The notes: generated by a model from the sequence alone, not told the origin. DNA of 64,000 nt from Aureimonas sp. AU4 (GCF_001463765.1 NZ_BBWK01000039.1:21792-85791); one strand, 5' to 3'; positions 33,181 through 42,762 are shown, counted from the first letter of the stretch. A program made the numbers and translations.

Positions 33181-34712
33181 GCCGCGCGCCCACCGACGTT
33201 CAACGCGGTCTCGATCATCGTCGTCTCGTTCAGGGCATCGCCGGACAGCTCGCGGGCAACCGTCCCGCCATACATGACCAGAACCCGGTCGCAGCAGCCG
33301 ATCAACTCGGCATAGTCGGTGGAGTAGAAGAGAACGGCGAGGCCTTGCCCGGCGAGATCGCGCAAGAGCCGGTAGATCTCCTGCTTGGTGCCGACGTCGA
33401 TCCCGCGCGTCGGGTCGTTGAGAAGCACGATGCCGGGGCGTGTCATCAGCCATTTCGCCAGCACGACCTTCTGCTGGTTGCCACCGGACAGGTTGGAGAC
33501 GGGCGCACGGGGATCGCCGGCCTTGACCTTCAGCCTTTCCACCATGTCTGCAATGGCCGCCGCCTCGCGGCTGCGATCGATGGACGGGCCGCTCCGGAAC
33601 CGCGACAGGGCGGCCAGACTCATGTTGTCCTCGACGCTCATCGGAAGCATCAGGCCTTCGGTCTTGCGATCCTCCGGGATCAGAGCCAGCGGCAGATCGC
33701 AGCGCATGGCGGCACGCGGTCCCGTAAGCCTCACCGGCTTGCCTGCGACCTCGATCGAGCCGGAGACGTTCTTCAGGACGCCGAAGAGGGCGAGTAGCAG
33801 TTCGCGCTGACCCTGGCCGTCGAGACCGCCGAGACCGACGATTTCGCCCTTTCGAACATCCAGCGACACGTCGCGAAGCTCGCGCCCCCAGGACAGGCCG
33901 CGGGCCGACAACGCGACCGGGGCGTCGCCGGACGGGGCGGGCTTGTCGGGATAGGGGTGCGTCACCTCGCGCCCGATCATCATCTGGACGATCTCGTCGA
34001 CCGAGCGCGCGCCCTTGCGGAAGGTTTCGATATGTCGGCCGTTGCGGAAGACGCTCGCGGCGTCGGCAAGATCCTCGATCTCCTGCATGCGATGGGAGAC
34101 GTAAAGGATCGCGACGCCCTCGCCGCGCAGCCGGCGGATGATAGCGTACACGCGCTTCACGTCCTCGCTCGTCAGGGCCGACGTCGCCTCGTCGAGGATC
34201 AAGACCCTCGGCTTCTTGGCGAGCGCCTTCGCTATCTCGACCATCTGCCGGCGCGACAGCGGCAGGTTCTTGACCAGCTCGCTGGGGTGCACGTCCTCGC
34301 AGCCGACGAGTGCCAGAAGCTCGCGGGCGTGCTGCCGCTGCGCACGATTGGAGATCAGGCCGAAGCGGCGGGGTGGATCGACGATCGAGAGATTGTCGGC
34401 GACCGTCATGTCCGGGATCAGCGAGAGCTCCTGGAAAACGCAGACGACGCCGGCCTCCATCGCCTCCGTCGGGTTGCGGAATTTCACCTCTCGCCCGTCC
34501 ACCAGGACCTTGCCCCCGCTCGGATCGGTGACGCCCGAGGCGATCTTGATCAGCGTCGACTTGCCCGCGCCGTTCTCGCCGAGCACGGCGTGGATCATGC
34601 CGGGGCGCGCGGCAAAATCGACACCCGCAAGGGCGGCGACGCCGCCATATCGCTTGGAAACGCCCCGGAACTCGAGGATCGGAACAGCCTCGGGACCCGC
34701 AGGCATGGACAT
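33177..34712 (-). CDS. Sugar ABC transporter ATP-binding protein, RbsA type
   Basis: This 511-residue double ATPase has an intact first site: Walker A GENGAGKST, signature LPLSRRQM, Walker B LDEATSAL. The second half has an LSGGNQQK signature but Walker B reads LLNDPTRGID, with Asn for the first Asp, so hydrolysis probably depends on the first half. The ATG at 34712 (MSMPAGPEA) is preferred; a TTG at 34775 would add 21 residues of unusual composition. The binding-protein gene lies 129 bases upstream on the same strand. Confidence 0.9.
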   Translation of the reverse strand: MSMPAGPEAVPILEFRGVSKRYGGVAALAGVDFAARPGMIHAVLGENGAGKSTLIKIASGVTDPSGGKVLVDGREVKFRNPTEAMEAGVVCVFQELSLIPDMTVADNLSIVDPPRRFGLISNRAQRQHARELLALVGCEDVHPSELVKNLPLSRRQMVEIAKALAKKPRVLILDEATSALTSEDVKRVYAIIRRLRGEGVAILYVSHRMQEIEDLADAASVFRNGRHIETFRKGARSVDEIVQMMIGREVTHPYPDKPAPSGDAPVALSARGLSWGRELRDVSLDVRKGEIVGLGGLDGQGQRELLLALFGVLKNVSGSIEVAGKPVRLTGPRAAMRCDLPLALIPEDRKTEGLMLPMSVEDNMSLAALSRFRSGPSIDRSREAAAIADMVERLKVKAGDPRAPVSNLSGGNQQKVVLAKWLMTRPGIVLLNDPTRGIDVGTKQEIYRLLRDLAGQGLAVLFYSTDYAELIGCCDRVLVMYGGTVARELSGDALNETTMIETALNVGGRAA

Positions 34713-34841
34713 GGCGCCCGGATCCGCTTGGGACAGGATGGAGAGATCGCGCAACGAAGACGCCCCTTCCGACAAAGGCCGTGGATCGGCGACTGGCGGC
34801 AGCGAGACGCAGCCGCCGGCCCGAACTTGCGGTGGCCGAGC

Positions 34842-36005
34842 CTACTGGTTGGCTTGGCTCTGCCCCATGATCTCCTGCGCGGTGAAGTTGATGCCGCAGG
34901 TCGGGAAGGAGTTGCCGACGAAGAAGTTGTCGGTCTCCCTGGAGTAGAAGCTCTCGCCGTCCTTGAAGTCGGGGTCGGAGACGATCGACAGCGGCAAAGC
35001 GATCGACTGCGGTACGATTTGTCCGTCGAGCGCGGCGAGTGCGGTCTTCATCGCGACGGCGACCTGGGCCGGACCGCTGCCGGCCGAGGTGCACTTCAAC
35101 CCGTCCTTGGAATGCTCCGCGCAGAGCTTACGGAAGCCGTTCTCCGTCTCGCCACCCACCGGCACGAAGGGATGGCCGGCGTCGATCATGGCACGGACCG
35201 TTCCGGTCGAGCCGCCCTGGACGGACACGCCATCGAACTTCTTGTGGACCGCAATCGCGTCGGCGACGACCTTCTGGGCGGTGCCGTCGTCCCAGCGCCC
35301 GACGACCTCGACGCGCTCCCACGGACCCGGCGAGGCTGCCAGCACTTCCTGGATACCGTCGTGCCGGTCGCGGTCGACCGAGGTGCCGGTCACGCCACGC
35401 ACTTCCAGGAGCTTGCCCTTGCCGCCCGGCACGTTCTTGACGAGCCATTCACCCCAGAGCTTGCCGAGGCCCTTCTGGTCGACGTTGACATTGATCGCCT
35501 CGTCGGAATCCAGCGTGTTGTCGAAGGCGACCAGCACCACGCCGGCCGCCTTGGCCCGCTTGATCACCGGCTTGAAGGCCGTCGGGTTCTGCGCGTTGAC
35601 GATGACGGCGTCGTAGCCGGAGTTGATGAAGTTATCGACGGCGGCGATCTGGGCGGCGACGTCGTCTCCCGTCGACACCACCTTGAACTCCTTCAGCTTG
35701 GCCTTCACGTCGGGCTGCTCGGCATAGGCCTTTGCGGTCTGCACCATTTGGATACGCCACGTGTTGCCGATGAAGCCGTTGGCGAGCGCGATGCGGTAGG
35801 GACCCTCCTTCTTCGGATACTGGAAGAACTTGGTTTCTGCGGTAAGAGGCTTGTAGCATTCGGGATCGGCGCTTGGTCCGGCGACGATCTCGGGACCGGC
35901 GGCTTGTGCTCCTGCGGTCATGGCTAGCACGGCCGCGGTCGTTGCGAATGCCGCGACCAGACCGGCGGTGGCGTTTTTCTTAAAAGCTGTAAGCTGGATT
36001 GTCAT
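34842..36005 (-). CDS. Sugar ABC transporter substrate-binding protein
   Basis: This 387-residue periplasmic binding protein has a long signal peptide (residues 1-36, Ala-rich, ending AGAQAA) and a LacI-like fold (IALANGFIGNTWRIQ at the ligand pocket; GYDAVIVNAQNPTAF; VRGVTGTSVDRDRHDG). It is larger than typical 310-residue ribose binders. A short Cys-containing segment near each end (DPECYKPL, FPTCGINF) might form a disulfide. It resembles the first binding protein in the window in the IALSNNYAGNSWR / IALANGFIGNTWR region, so the two may bind related ligands. It heads the operon. Confidence 0.9.
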   Translation of the reverse strand: MTIQLTAFKKNATAGLVAAFATTAAVLAMTAGAQAAGPEIVAGPSADPECYKPLTAETKFFQYPKKEGPYRIALANGFIGNTWRIQMVQTAKAYAEQPDVKAKLKEFKVVSTGDDVAAQIAAVDNFINSGYDAVIVNAQNPTAFKPVIKRAKAAGVVLVAFDNTLDSDEAINVNVDQKGLGKLWGEWLVKNVPGGKGKLLEVRGVTGTSVDRDRHDGIQEVLAASPGPWERVEVVGRWDDGTAQKVVADAIAVHKKFDGVSVQGGSTGTVRAMIDAGHPFVPVGGETENGFRKLCAEHSKDGLKCTSAGSGPAQVAVAMKTALAALDGQIVPQSIALPLSIVSDPDFKDGESFYSRETDNFFVGNSFPTCGINFTAQEIMGQSQANQ

Positions 36006-36378
36006 ATGATGGTTCCTCCCCAGGACACGATCAAACGAACCCCATACCCTCGACCCCCGAGGTCATGGGGAATGTCTTCCAACAAGTCGCTCAGCGCACG
36101 CGCATCGACCGCAGCCTGCCGGCCACCTCGGAACGAGCTTCGCGGCAGCCTCCCAGCCCGCCCCGAAAAACTCAGACAATCTTATTAGGATACGAGTCTT
36201 GCTGATGCGGCAAGAACATTTCTGGTGTTCCGCCTCGCTGTTGATTTGAACTGACCGACATGACGCTTGCGGACTGGGCCAAGCCGTTGGCTAGTTGTTC
36301 AGTCCCGGCATCTGTTGGCCCGTCTCACCAGACCGACAGGCTTTGCTTTGCTTGAGCAACCATGCTTCAGCGCTCGTC
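36006..36378. other. Promoter/terminator region between two importer operons
   Basis: These 373 bases follow the dhaL stop and precede the binding-protein start, both on the minus strand. They should contain the end of the first transcript and the promoter of the second. A short inverted repeat (GCCAA at 36278-36282 with TTGGC at 36287-36291) is visible. An AT-rich patch at 36175-36195 would suit a -10 region. No gene is supported. Confidence 0.4.
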
Positions 36379-37020
36379 TCAATGCGCTACGGCAAAGTCG
36401 AACAAACCGCGCGCCATCAGCGCCGCAACGGTAGCCCCGGCATCCTGCAGTCCGACCGTCTTCTCACGGAATGCGGCGGCCTTTCCGTGTTGTGCCGTCA
36501 TAGTCTTGGTGGCCTCTAACGCGTCCTCGGCCGTGCGAGCGCCCGTCGCCAGCGCGCTTGCCAGATCCGTTCCCGCAGCGGCTTGCGCCTCCATTTCCGC
36601 TGTCAAGGGATAGAGGACGTCGAGGATGGTCTTGTCACCCGGTTTGGCCTTGCCGCGCTCACCAATGCCATCCCGAAAGGCGGACCAGAAGATCGCGATC
36701 TCTGGGACGCCCAGCTCGGTCACGCCATCCAGCGCCTTGCCGGCCCGCATGAAGCCGGTGGCCGTCAGCGTTCCCATCGTCGAGGGCGCGGCTCGCGCCA
36801 TCGCAGCGCCTGCCGTCTTGAAGCGTTTGGCAAGGCTGGCTTCGCTTCCCTCCGCGCGTACCGCCTCGAGCGCGGCGGCAAAGCCCTTGCTCATCGTGAT
36901 GCCAAGGTCGCTATCGCCGACCTTGCCGTCGAGGGCGATGAGTTCATCGCGCTTTTCGGTGAAGAGTGTGCTCCAGCTCTCGAAGAGCGGCACGAGGTCG
37001 GTGCTGCCGATCGTGTGCAT
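36379..37020 (-). CDS. dhaL: Dihydroxyacetone kinase-type subunit DhaL
   Basis: This 213-residue all-helical protein is the nucleotide-binding subunit of a two-part ketose kinase. Metal-binding aspartates sit in LDGKVGDSDLGITMSKGF, matching the D-x4-G-D-x-D-x-G motif, though the usual His after the last Asp is Leu. APSTMGTLTATGFMRAGK and KPGDKTILDVLYP are further family landmarks. AGGGAGA precedes the ATG, ten bases after the dhaK stop. No DhaM phosphotransferase gene is present in the window, so ADP/ATP exchange rather than PTS transfer may recharge it. Confidence 0.85.
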   Translation of the reverse strand: MHTIGSTDLVPLFESWSTLFTEKRDELIALDGKVGDSDLGITMSKGFAAALEAVRAEGSEASLAKRFKTAGAAMARAAPSTMGTLTATGFMRAGKALDGVTELGVPEIAIFWSAFRDGIGERGKAKPGDKTILDVLYPLTAEMEAQAAAGTDLASALATGARTAEDALEATKTMTAQHGKAAAFREKTVGLQDAGATVAALMARGLFDFAVAH

Positions 37021-37030
37021 GGCGATCTCC

Positions 37031-38032
37031 CTAGCGTGCGACGTGCTTGAAGAAGGGGGTCGTCGCGCTCGATCCGACGAAGCCGTCGAGTTCATCGTCC
37101 AGACGCAGCACCGAAATCGAGGCGCCGGCCATCTCCATGGACGTTGCAAACTCGCCGACGAAGACGTGTTTGGCCTGAACGCCTTGCTCATCCAGTATGG
37201 CTGCGACGCGACGGAAGAGAATGTAGAGTTCCTCCAGCGGGGTCCCGCCCAAGCCGTTGATGAGGACGGCGGCGCTCTCCCCCCGTTCGAAGGCGAGTTC
37301 CGACAGGATCGGCTGCATCATTTCGTCGACCACCGCGTCGGCGGGCGCCAGCTTGGCGCGGCGGATGCCTGGCTCGCCATGAATGCCCATGCCGATTTCC
37401 ATCTCATCCTCGCCGATCGAGAAGGTCGCATGCCCGATTTCGGGAACCACGCAGCTCGACAGGGCGACGCCCATCGTACGGGTCCGCGCCTTCGCCTTCT
37501 CGGCAACCCGTACGACCTCGTCCAGGGACAGGCCGGCCGCCGCCGCCGCGCCGGCAGCCTTGTAGACGAATACGATGCCGGCAACACCGCGCCGCTTGTG
37601 CTCTTCGCCGACGACCGATGAAGCGGCATCATCGTTGCCAACCACATGGCAAACGGCGATATCCTCCATGTCGGCCAGCTCTGCAGCCATCTCGAAGTTG
37701 ATGATGTCGCCGCTGTAGTTGCCGTAGATGTAGAGAACGCCGGCCCCCTGGTTGATATGACGCGTGACAGAGAGCATCTGCTCCGCGCTTGGCGACTGGA
37801 AGACCCCTCCGACGGCCGCGCCATCCAGCATGTTCTCGCCGATGTAGCCGAGGAAGAGGGGGAGGTGGCCCGAACCCCCACCCGTCGCGATGCCGACCTT
37901 GCCGTCGACGGTGCGCGTGGCCACCATGCAGCGAGGGTCGCCCTCGACATGGGTCACTTCCGGATGGGCGCGGTAGATACCCTCCAGCATCTCGTCCACA
38001 AAATCCGTCGGCGCGTTCAGGAACTTTTTCAT
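37031..38032 (-). CDS. dhaK: Dihydroxyacetone kinase-type subunit DhaK
   Basis: This 333-residue subunit binds the ketose substrate covalently through a histidine. His218 lies in GMGIHGEPG, at the position of that hemiaminal-forming residue, and the GGGSGHLPLFLGYIG segment at 51-65 is the conserved N-terminal pocket. Homologues act on dihydroxyacetone, but related kinases in tetritol pathways phosphorylate erythrulose. Linkage to a sugar-type importer and a LacI regulator favours an imported polyol or ketose as substrate. Confidence 0.9.
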   Translation of the reverse strand: MKKFLNAPTDFVDEMLEGIYRAHPEVTHVEGDPRCMVATRTVDGKVGIATGGGSGHLPLFLGYIGENMLDGAAVGGVFQSPSAEQMLSVTRHINQGAGVLYIYGNYSGDIINFEMAAELADMEDIAVCHVVGNDDAASSVVGEEHKRRGVAGIVFVYKAAGAAAAAGLSLDEVVRVAEKAKARTRTMGVALSSCVVPEIGHATFSIGEDEMEIGMGIHGEPGIRRAKLAPADAVVDEMMQPILSELAFERGESAAVLINGLGGTPLEELYILFRRVAAILDEQGVQAKHVFVGEFATSMEMAGASISVLRLDDELDGFVGSSATTPFFKHVAR

Positions 38033-38033
38033 G

Positions 38034-39089
38034 TCAGGTCTCGCTGGGTGAAGGGAGATTGCGCTTCTGGCGCGTGACGAAGAAGGCGGCGGCCAGCAGG
38101 ATGAAGATCCCGATCACAAGCCGCTGCCATGTGCTGGGGATACCAACCAGCACAAGGACGTTGTTGAGAACGACGATCAGCAGGACGCCAAGCACCGTGC
38201 CGAGCACAGTGCCGGTGCCACCTGTGATTCTCGCGCCTCCCAGAACCACGGCCGCGATCACGGTGATTTCAGTGCCGACAAGATCGAACGGGTTCGCCTG
38301 TCGATTGGCGCAGACATGGATGATGCCTGCCAGGCCGGCGAGGGCGCCAGCATAACCGAACACGAACAGATGGACGGTGCGCAGGCTGTAGCCGAGCCTT
38401 GCGGCAATATCGGCATTGCCGCCCATGGCGAAGATCGCACGACCCATCAGCGTGCGGTTCAGGATCCACCAGGTTACGAGCGCGGCGATCGGCAGGGCGA
38501 GGAAGTATGCGGGAAGAGTGATTGTTGCCCCGCTGGCCGCCTCGAAGCGCAGAAGGGCAAGGCGCCCGAAGGCACCCATCTGCGGCGGCAGCGACATGAT
38601 CCAGACCGTGCCGATGAAGGCCAGCAGGAAACCGCGGAACAGGTATTGGGTGCCAATCGTCACGATCAGCGAGGGGACCCGCAGGTGGTGGACGAGAAGG
38701 CCGTTGATCAATCCTAGGAGTGCACCGCCAAGCGTCGCCATCACGAGGACGGCGGCAATCGGCAAACCTGGCAGGTACTTCTGCGCGACCAGCGTCATCG
38801 AATACATCGTGAAGGCGGCAATCGCCGTGAACGAGACGTCGATCCCGCCCGCCGCCAGGACCACCAACGTGCCCAGGGCAAACAAACCGATGACCACGCT
38901 GGCCCGCCCGATATCGATCAGTGTCGACGGCTGCAGAAAGGCAGGATTGGCCAACGCGACGCCGATGCAGATCGCGACCAGAAGAATGAAGGTAATCGTC
39001 TCGGGACGACGCCGTACGAGATCGCTCAAGCGGTGACCGGGGCCCGCCCGCTTCGGCGAGGCATCGCGCATACCCATCGTGGAACTCAT
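38034..39089 (-). CDS. Sugar ABC transporter permease, RbsC type
   Basis: This 351-residue permease belongs to the importer coupled to dhaKL. It has the AAGGIDVSFTAIAA motif near residue 80 and the late VLGGARITGGTGTVLG loop. It overlaps the ATPase stop by ATGA and ends one base before the dhaK start codon region. A second permease of the same importer is encoded at the head of the operon (41749-42762), which is an unusual separation of the pair. Confidence 0.9.
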   Translation of the reverse strand: MSSTMGMRDASPKRAGPGHRLSDLVRRRPETITFILLVAICIGVALANPAFLQPSTLIDIGRASVVIGLFALGTLVVLAAGGIDVSFTAIAAFTMYSMTLVAQKYLPGLPIAAVLVMATLGGALLGLINGLLVHHLRVPSLIVTIGTQYLFRGFLLAFIGTVWIMSLPPQMGAFGRLALLRFEAASGATITLPAYFLALPIAALVTWWILNRTLMGRAIFAMGGNADIAARLGYSLRTVHLFVFGYAGALAGLAGIIHVCANRQANPFDLVGTEITVIAAVVLGGARITGGTGTVLGTVLGVLLIVVLNNVLVLVGIPSTWQRLVIGIFILLAAAFFVTRQKRNLPSPSET

Positions 39090-40636
39090 GGCGACATGTC
39101 CGCTCTAGACATGAGCATGGCGGCGTAGAGAGCCTCCTCGCTCGTGTGCTCCGCATCATGCTCGGCAACCACATGGCCGTCGTTCATGACAAGGATCCGG
39201 TCGACGTTCTGCAGGAGTTCGGGAAGGTCGTCGCTGACGATCACGAGGCCCATGCCGGATTCCGCCAGCTCCTGGATCGCTCGATAGATCGTATCCTTGG
39301 AGCCGACATCGACGCCGACCGTGGGCCCGTGGAGAACGAGAAGCTTGGGCGCGATCGACAGCCAGCGCGCGATCAGGACGCGTTGCTGATTGCCACCCGA
39401 AAGCGCGCCGACCGGCAGATCGAGATCCTGAGTGTTGAGCTTCATCTCGCTGGACAGTTGCGCCGCCCGGCGCCGACCCTCGCGCCCATCGACGACGCCA
39501 AGGCCATTGGCAAGATCTCCGACGATCAGCGCGATCTCGTTGTCGAGAATGGATTTGTCGAGGAAAAGACCCTCCGCGAGCCGATCTTCCGGGACGTAGC
39601 CGATGCCGGCCGCAATGGCATCCGCCGGCCGACGAATATGGACCGGCGCACCGTCCAGCTCGATCGTTCCTCGTGTAGCCGCTGAAACCCCGGCTAGCGC
39701 CATGGCGAGTTCGTTGCGGCCCGAGTCCGCCAGGCCGGTCACCCCCAGAATTTCGCCCTCGCGCAGCGTCAGATCGAGCGGTGCAAACCCGTCGGCCGAC
39801 AAGCCACGAACGCGCAGGAGTTCTCGCTGGCCCGACGACGCCTGCCGATAGCGAAGCGCCTCGATCCGCCGACCTGTCATGAGTTCTGCAAGGTCGCTCT
39901 TGTCATAGGCGGCAAGCGGTCCCTGCGCGACGCAACGCCCATCCCGAAAGACGATCGCATGGCCTCCAATGCGGTAGCATTCGTCGAGTTTGTGGGTCAC
40001 GAACAGGATCGCGACGCCGTTCGTGCGAAGACGCTCCAGAACCGCTATGAGATTGTCGACCTCCCGTCGCGTCAGGGAGGTGGTGGGCTCGTCCATGATG
40101 ACGAGTCGTGCATTTCCGGCGACCGCGCGAGCGATTGCCACAAGCTGGCGGGAGGCCAGCGGCAGGTCGTCGACGATCGTGTCCAGGAAGGCTGCTTCGC
40201 TCGGCAGTCCGACGGTCGAAAGTGCTCGCTCTGCTGTTGCACGAAGCCGCCTGCGGTCGAGGCGTCGCGCGAGGCGGCCCTTGGCCGCGACGAGCTGCTC
40301 GCCCATCGCCACGTTCTCGGCGACCGTCAGGTTGGGAAGGAGCGAGAGGTCCTGATAAACTGTCTCGATACCGGCGGCGAGCGACTGAATCGGATCGAGC
40401 GCCTGGAAGGCTTCTCCGTCGAGCTGGATCTCGCCGGCCGTTGGCACCAGGGCCCCCGAGATAATCTTGATGACGGTGCTCTTGCCGCAGCCGTTCTCGC
40501 CCAGGAGGTGGTAGACTTCACCATGGACGAAGTCGAGGTCGATGCCGCGCAAGGCATGGACACCGCCAAACCATTTTTCCACGTTTCGCAGCGCGAGGAA
40601 GCGCCCCTCGGTCGCCTGCGCGATCTCTGTCCTCAA
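39086..40636 (-). CDS. Sugar ABC transporter ATP-binding protein, RbsA type
   Basis: This 516-residue double ATPase powers the importer linked to dhaKL. The first half is complete: Walker A GENGCGKST, LPLASRQL signature, Walker B MDEPTTSL. In the second half the signature LSGGNQQRV is kept but Walker B is LLVLHGPTVGVD, with His-Gly in place of Asp-Glu, so that site should not hydrolyse ATP. The start is a TTG at 40636 with a strong GGGGAGGAG four bases upstream; no ATG fits. It follows the binding-protein gene by 62 bases. Confidence 0.88.
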   Translation of the reverse strand: MRTEIAQATEGRFLALRNVEKWFGGVHALRGIDLDFVHGEVYHLLGENGCGKSTVIKIISGALVPTAGEIQLDGEAFQALDPIQSLAAGIETVYQDLSLLPNLTVAENVAMGEQLVAAKGRLARRLDRRRLRATAERALSTVGLPSEAAFLDTIVDDLPLASRQLVAIARAVAGNARLVIMDEPTTSLTRREVDNLIAVLERLRTNGVAILFVTHKLDECYRIGGHAIVFRDGRCVAQGPLAAYDKSDLAELMTGRRIEALRYRQASSGQRELLRVRGLSADGFAPLDLTLREGEILGVTGLADSGRNELAMALAGVSAATRGTIELDGAPVHIRRPADAIAAGIGYVPEDRLAEGLFLDKSILDNEIALIVGDLANGLGVVDGREGRRRAAQLSSEMKLNTQDLDLPVGALSGGNQQRVLIARWLSIAPKLLVLHGPTVGVDVGSKDTIYRAIQELAESGMGLVIVSDDLPELLQNVDRILVMNDGHVVAEHDAEHTSEEALYAAMLMSRADMSP

Positions 40637-40698
40637 AGCGCTCCTCCCCGCCGCTTCCAAAGGTTGGGCCGGCGACAGCGAGCCGCCGGCCTGTCGGC

Positions 40699-41709
40699 TT
40701 AGAAGAGGTGTTCCTGGTAGTTGGACTTGTCGGCCAGGACCATGCCGTTGCCGATCACGAGAACTCCCTCGCCCGGACCCTTGCGAACGGAGACCTTGTT
40801 GTAGCCCTCGACACCGAGATCCATGCCGTCCGTGATGGGCTGCTTGGCCAGAAGCGTCTTGGCGACCGAGTTCATCGCCATGCCGGCCTTGGCCGGATCC
40901 CAAAAGCCGATCGCGGTGATGGCACCCGCTTCCAGAAGGTCTGCGGAAGGGTTCGGTAGGCCTGTTCCGACCAGACAGACCTTGCCCGCGAGTCCGGCCT
41001 CATCGATGGCACGGCCGACGCCCAGCACGTCGTTGCCGGCAGACGTCTGAAATCCCTTGATGTCGGGGTGCTTGCGCAGGATCTCCTTGGCCTTCTCGTA
41101 GGTGCCGTTGGCATCGTCGAAGGATTCGTTGTTGGGATCGACGAGTTCCATCTGCGCGTACTTCTTGGCATTCTCCTCGCCGGCGCCAACCCATTGGAGA
41201 TGGGTGCGGCTGCCCAGCGAGCCGACGAAGGTGGTCCACTTTCCGGCCTGACCCATGCACTGCGCCAACCGCTCGTTGAGCGCCGCGCCGTACTCGGCAT
41301 TGTCGAAGGCTTCGACATCGGCCTGGGTGTTCATCTGGTTGTCGGCCTCGTGCGTCACCACGACGATGCCTCGCTCCATCGCGCGCTTGAGGGCGCCTTC
41401 CAGAACGGCGGGGTCCATCGGAACCACGGCAAGCGCGTTGACGCCACGGGCGGTCAGATCCTGAACGATCTGCAACTGCTGCGCGGCGTCTGCCGTGGCC
41501 GGACCGCTTTGGCTGGCATCGACGTCAGGGTTGGCCTTCGCGAACTCCTCGACGCCTGTGTTCATGCGATCGAACCAGGGAATGCCGCTGATCTTCACGA
41601 CGGTCGCGATGACGGGCTTGGACTGCGCGGCGGCTATACCGGCGATGCCTGTGGCGAGCGCAGACGCGAGCATGCAGCGCGCCAGGATGGACTTAGTTTT
41701 CTTCGTCAC
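40699..41709 (-). CDS. Sugar ABC transporter substrate-binding protein
   Basis: This 336-residue protein has a signal peptide (residues 1-28, cleaved near AAAQS) and a LacI-like periplasmic fold. VKISGIPWFDRMNTGVEEF is the N-terminal ligand strand and resembles the 'I-P-F-F' region of rhamnose/AI-2/erythritol-type binders. ARGVNALAVVPMDPAVLEG and VTHEADNQM follow. It sits between the first permease and the ATPase. Ligand unknown; a ketose or polyol fits the dhaKL context. Confidence 0.9.
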   Translation of the reverse strand: MTKKTKSILARCMLASALATGIAGIAAAQSKPVIATVVKISGIPWFDRMNTGVEEFAKANPDVDASQSGPATADAAQQLQIVQDLTARGVNALAVVPMDPAVLEGALKRAMERGIVVVTHEADNQMNTQADVEAFDNAEYGAALNERLAQCMGQAGKWTTFVGSLGSRTHLQWVGAGEENAKKYAQMELVDPNNESFDDANGTYEKAKEILRKHPDIKGFQTSAGNDVLGVGRAIDEAGLAGKVCLVGTGLPNPSADLLEAGAITAIGFWDPAKAGMAMNSVAKTLLAKQPITDGMDLGVEGYNKVSVRKGPGEGVLVIGNGMVLADKSNYQEHLF

Positions 41710-41748
41710 GGTTTCCTCCTCATGTTTTTGATTCCCCCAAGGGGCATG

Positions 41749-42762
41749 TCAGCCCGGTGCGCGGGGGAGGCGCACCGTCGAGGCGGAGGGTCTGGCCGCC
41801 CGAAAAAAACCTGCCAGGTCGTGACGGCTGAAGGCGAGAAAGGCTAGCAGCAGCAGGCCCCAAGCGAAGTCGCGCACGAAGTTCGAGAAGCCGCCGAAGT
41901 TGAGAAGGCTCGACATGAGCTGCAGAGCGATGGCGCTGAGCACCACGCAGACCACCCTTCCGTAGCCGCCCTCAGGCCGAACGCCAGCCATCACCGCAAT
42001 CAGAATGGCGATCAGGAGATAGGAGCTGCCGTAGTCGAACTTCACGTTGACGTTGCGAGCTGCGATGATGACGCCGCTCAAGCCCGACAGGAGTCCACTG
42101 ATAGTATAGGTGGCGATGAGCATGCGCTTGCGTGGGAACCCCGCGAAGATAGCCGCCTTCGGGTTGGTTCCCATAAGCATCAGCCAGAGACCGAATGGTG
42201 TGAAACGCAAGGCGGCAGCGATGAGGCCGGCAGCACCCAGGAACAGAAGAAAGCTGATGGGAGTGCCCGCAACGACGTCGTTGCCGATGCGCGACAGGAG
42301 ATCGGGACTGCCCACCGTCACGGCTCGTCCACCCGAGACGACGACCGCCAGACCGGTGAACGCGAGCTGCGTGCCCAGCGTGCACAGGATCGGCGTGATG
42401 TTCATTCGGGCGATCAGGAAGCCGTTGACGAACCCGCCCATCAGGCCCGTAGCCAGAGCGATGGCAATGAAGGCAAGGCTGAAATTCGCACCGTCACCAC
42501 CGATCAGTTGCGTCACGATAACGGCCGACAGGACGCCCGATAGGTTCGCCAACGCGATGCCAGATAGATCGATGCCCCCGTTTCCGGCGCACATGGCGAG
42601 CATCACGCCGACCGCGAGGAGGCCGATTTCCGGCAGCTGACCGGCCATGGACTGCAGGTTGAAGGGAGACAGGAAGGACCCGCCCGAAATCGCCGCTCCG
42701 ACCAGCAGCAGTCCTGCATTGATGACCACCAGCATGAGAAGCTGGCCGGTTGTCCGCTGCAT
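41749..42762 (-). CDS. Sugar ABC transporter permease, RbsC type
   Basis: This 337-residue permease is the first gene of the operon. It shows AGNGGIDLSGIALANLSG, a form of the family G-G-x-D-L-S motif, and about ten membrane helices. Its start faces a LacI regulator gene across 173 bases holding two operator-like palindromes. The usual order puts permeases together at the end, so the split of the two permeases by the binding-protein and ATPase genes is noteworthy. Confidence 0.9.
   Translation of the reverse strand: MQRTTGQLLMLVVINAGLLLVGAAISGGSFLSPFNLQSMAGQLPEIGLLAVGVMLAMCAGNGGIDLSGIALANLSGVLSAVIVTQLIGGDGANFSLAFIAIALATGLMGGFVNGFLIARMNITPILCTLGTQLAFTGLAVVVSGGRAVTVGSPDLLSRIGNDVVAGTPISFLLFLGAAGLIAAALRFTPFGLWLMLMGTNPKAAIFAGFPRKRMLIATYTISGLLSGLSGVIIAARNVNVKFDYGSSYLLIAILIAVMAGVRPEGGYGRVVCVVLSAIALQLMSSLLNFGGFSNFVRDFAWGLLLLAFLAFSRHDLAGFFRAARPSASTVRLPRAPG

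Noticed and set aside
33181..35094. Long upstream extension of the permease at 32200-33180
   Set aside because: It is the antisense or alternate-frame shadow of the ATPase and binding-protein genes. The permease motif begins at 33180.
40637..40903. N-terminal extension of the ATPase at 39086-40636
   Set aside because: The extra residues are not like an RbsA N-terminus and overlap the binding-protein gene. A strong ribosome site precedes the TTG at 40636.
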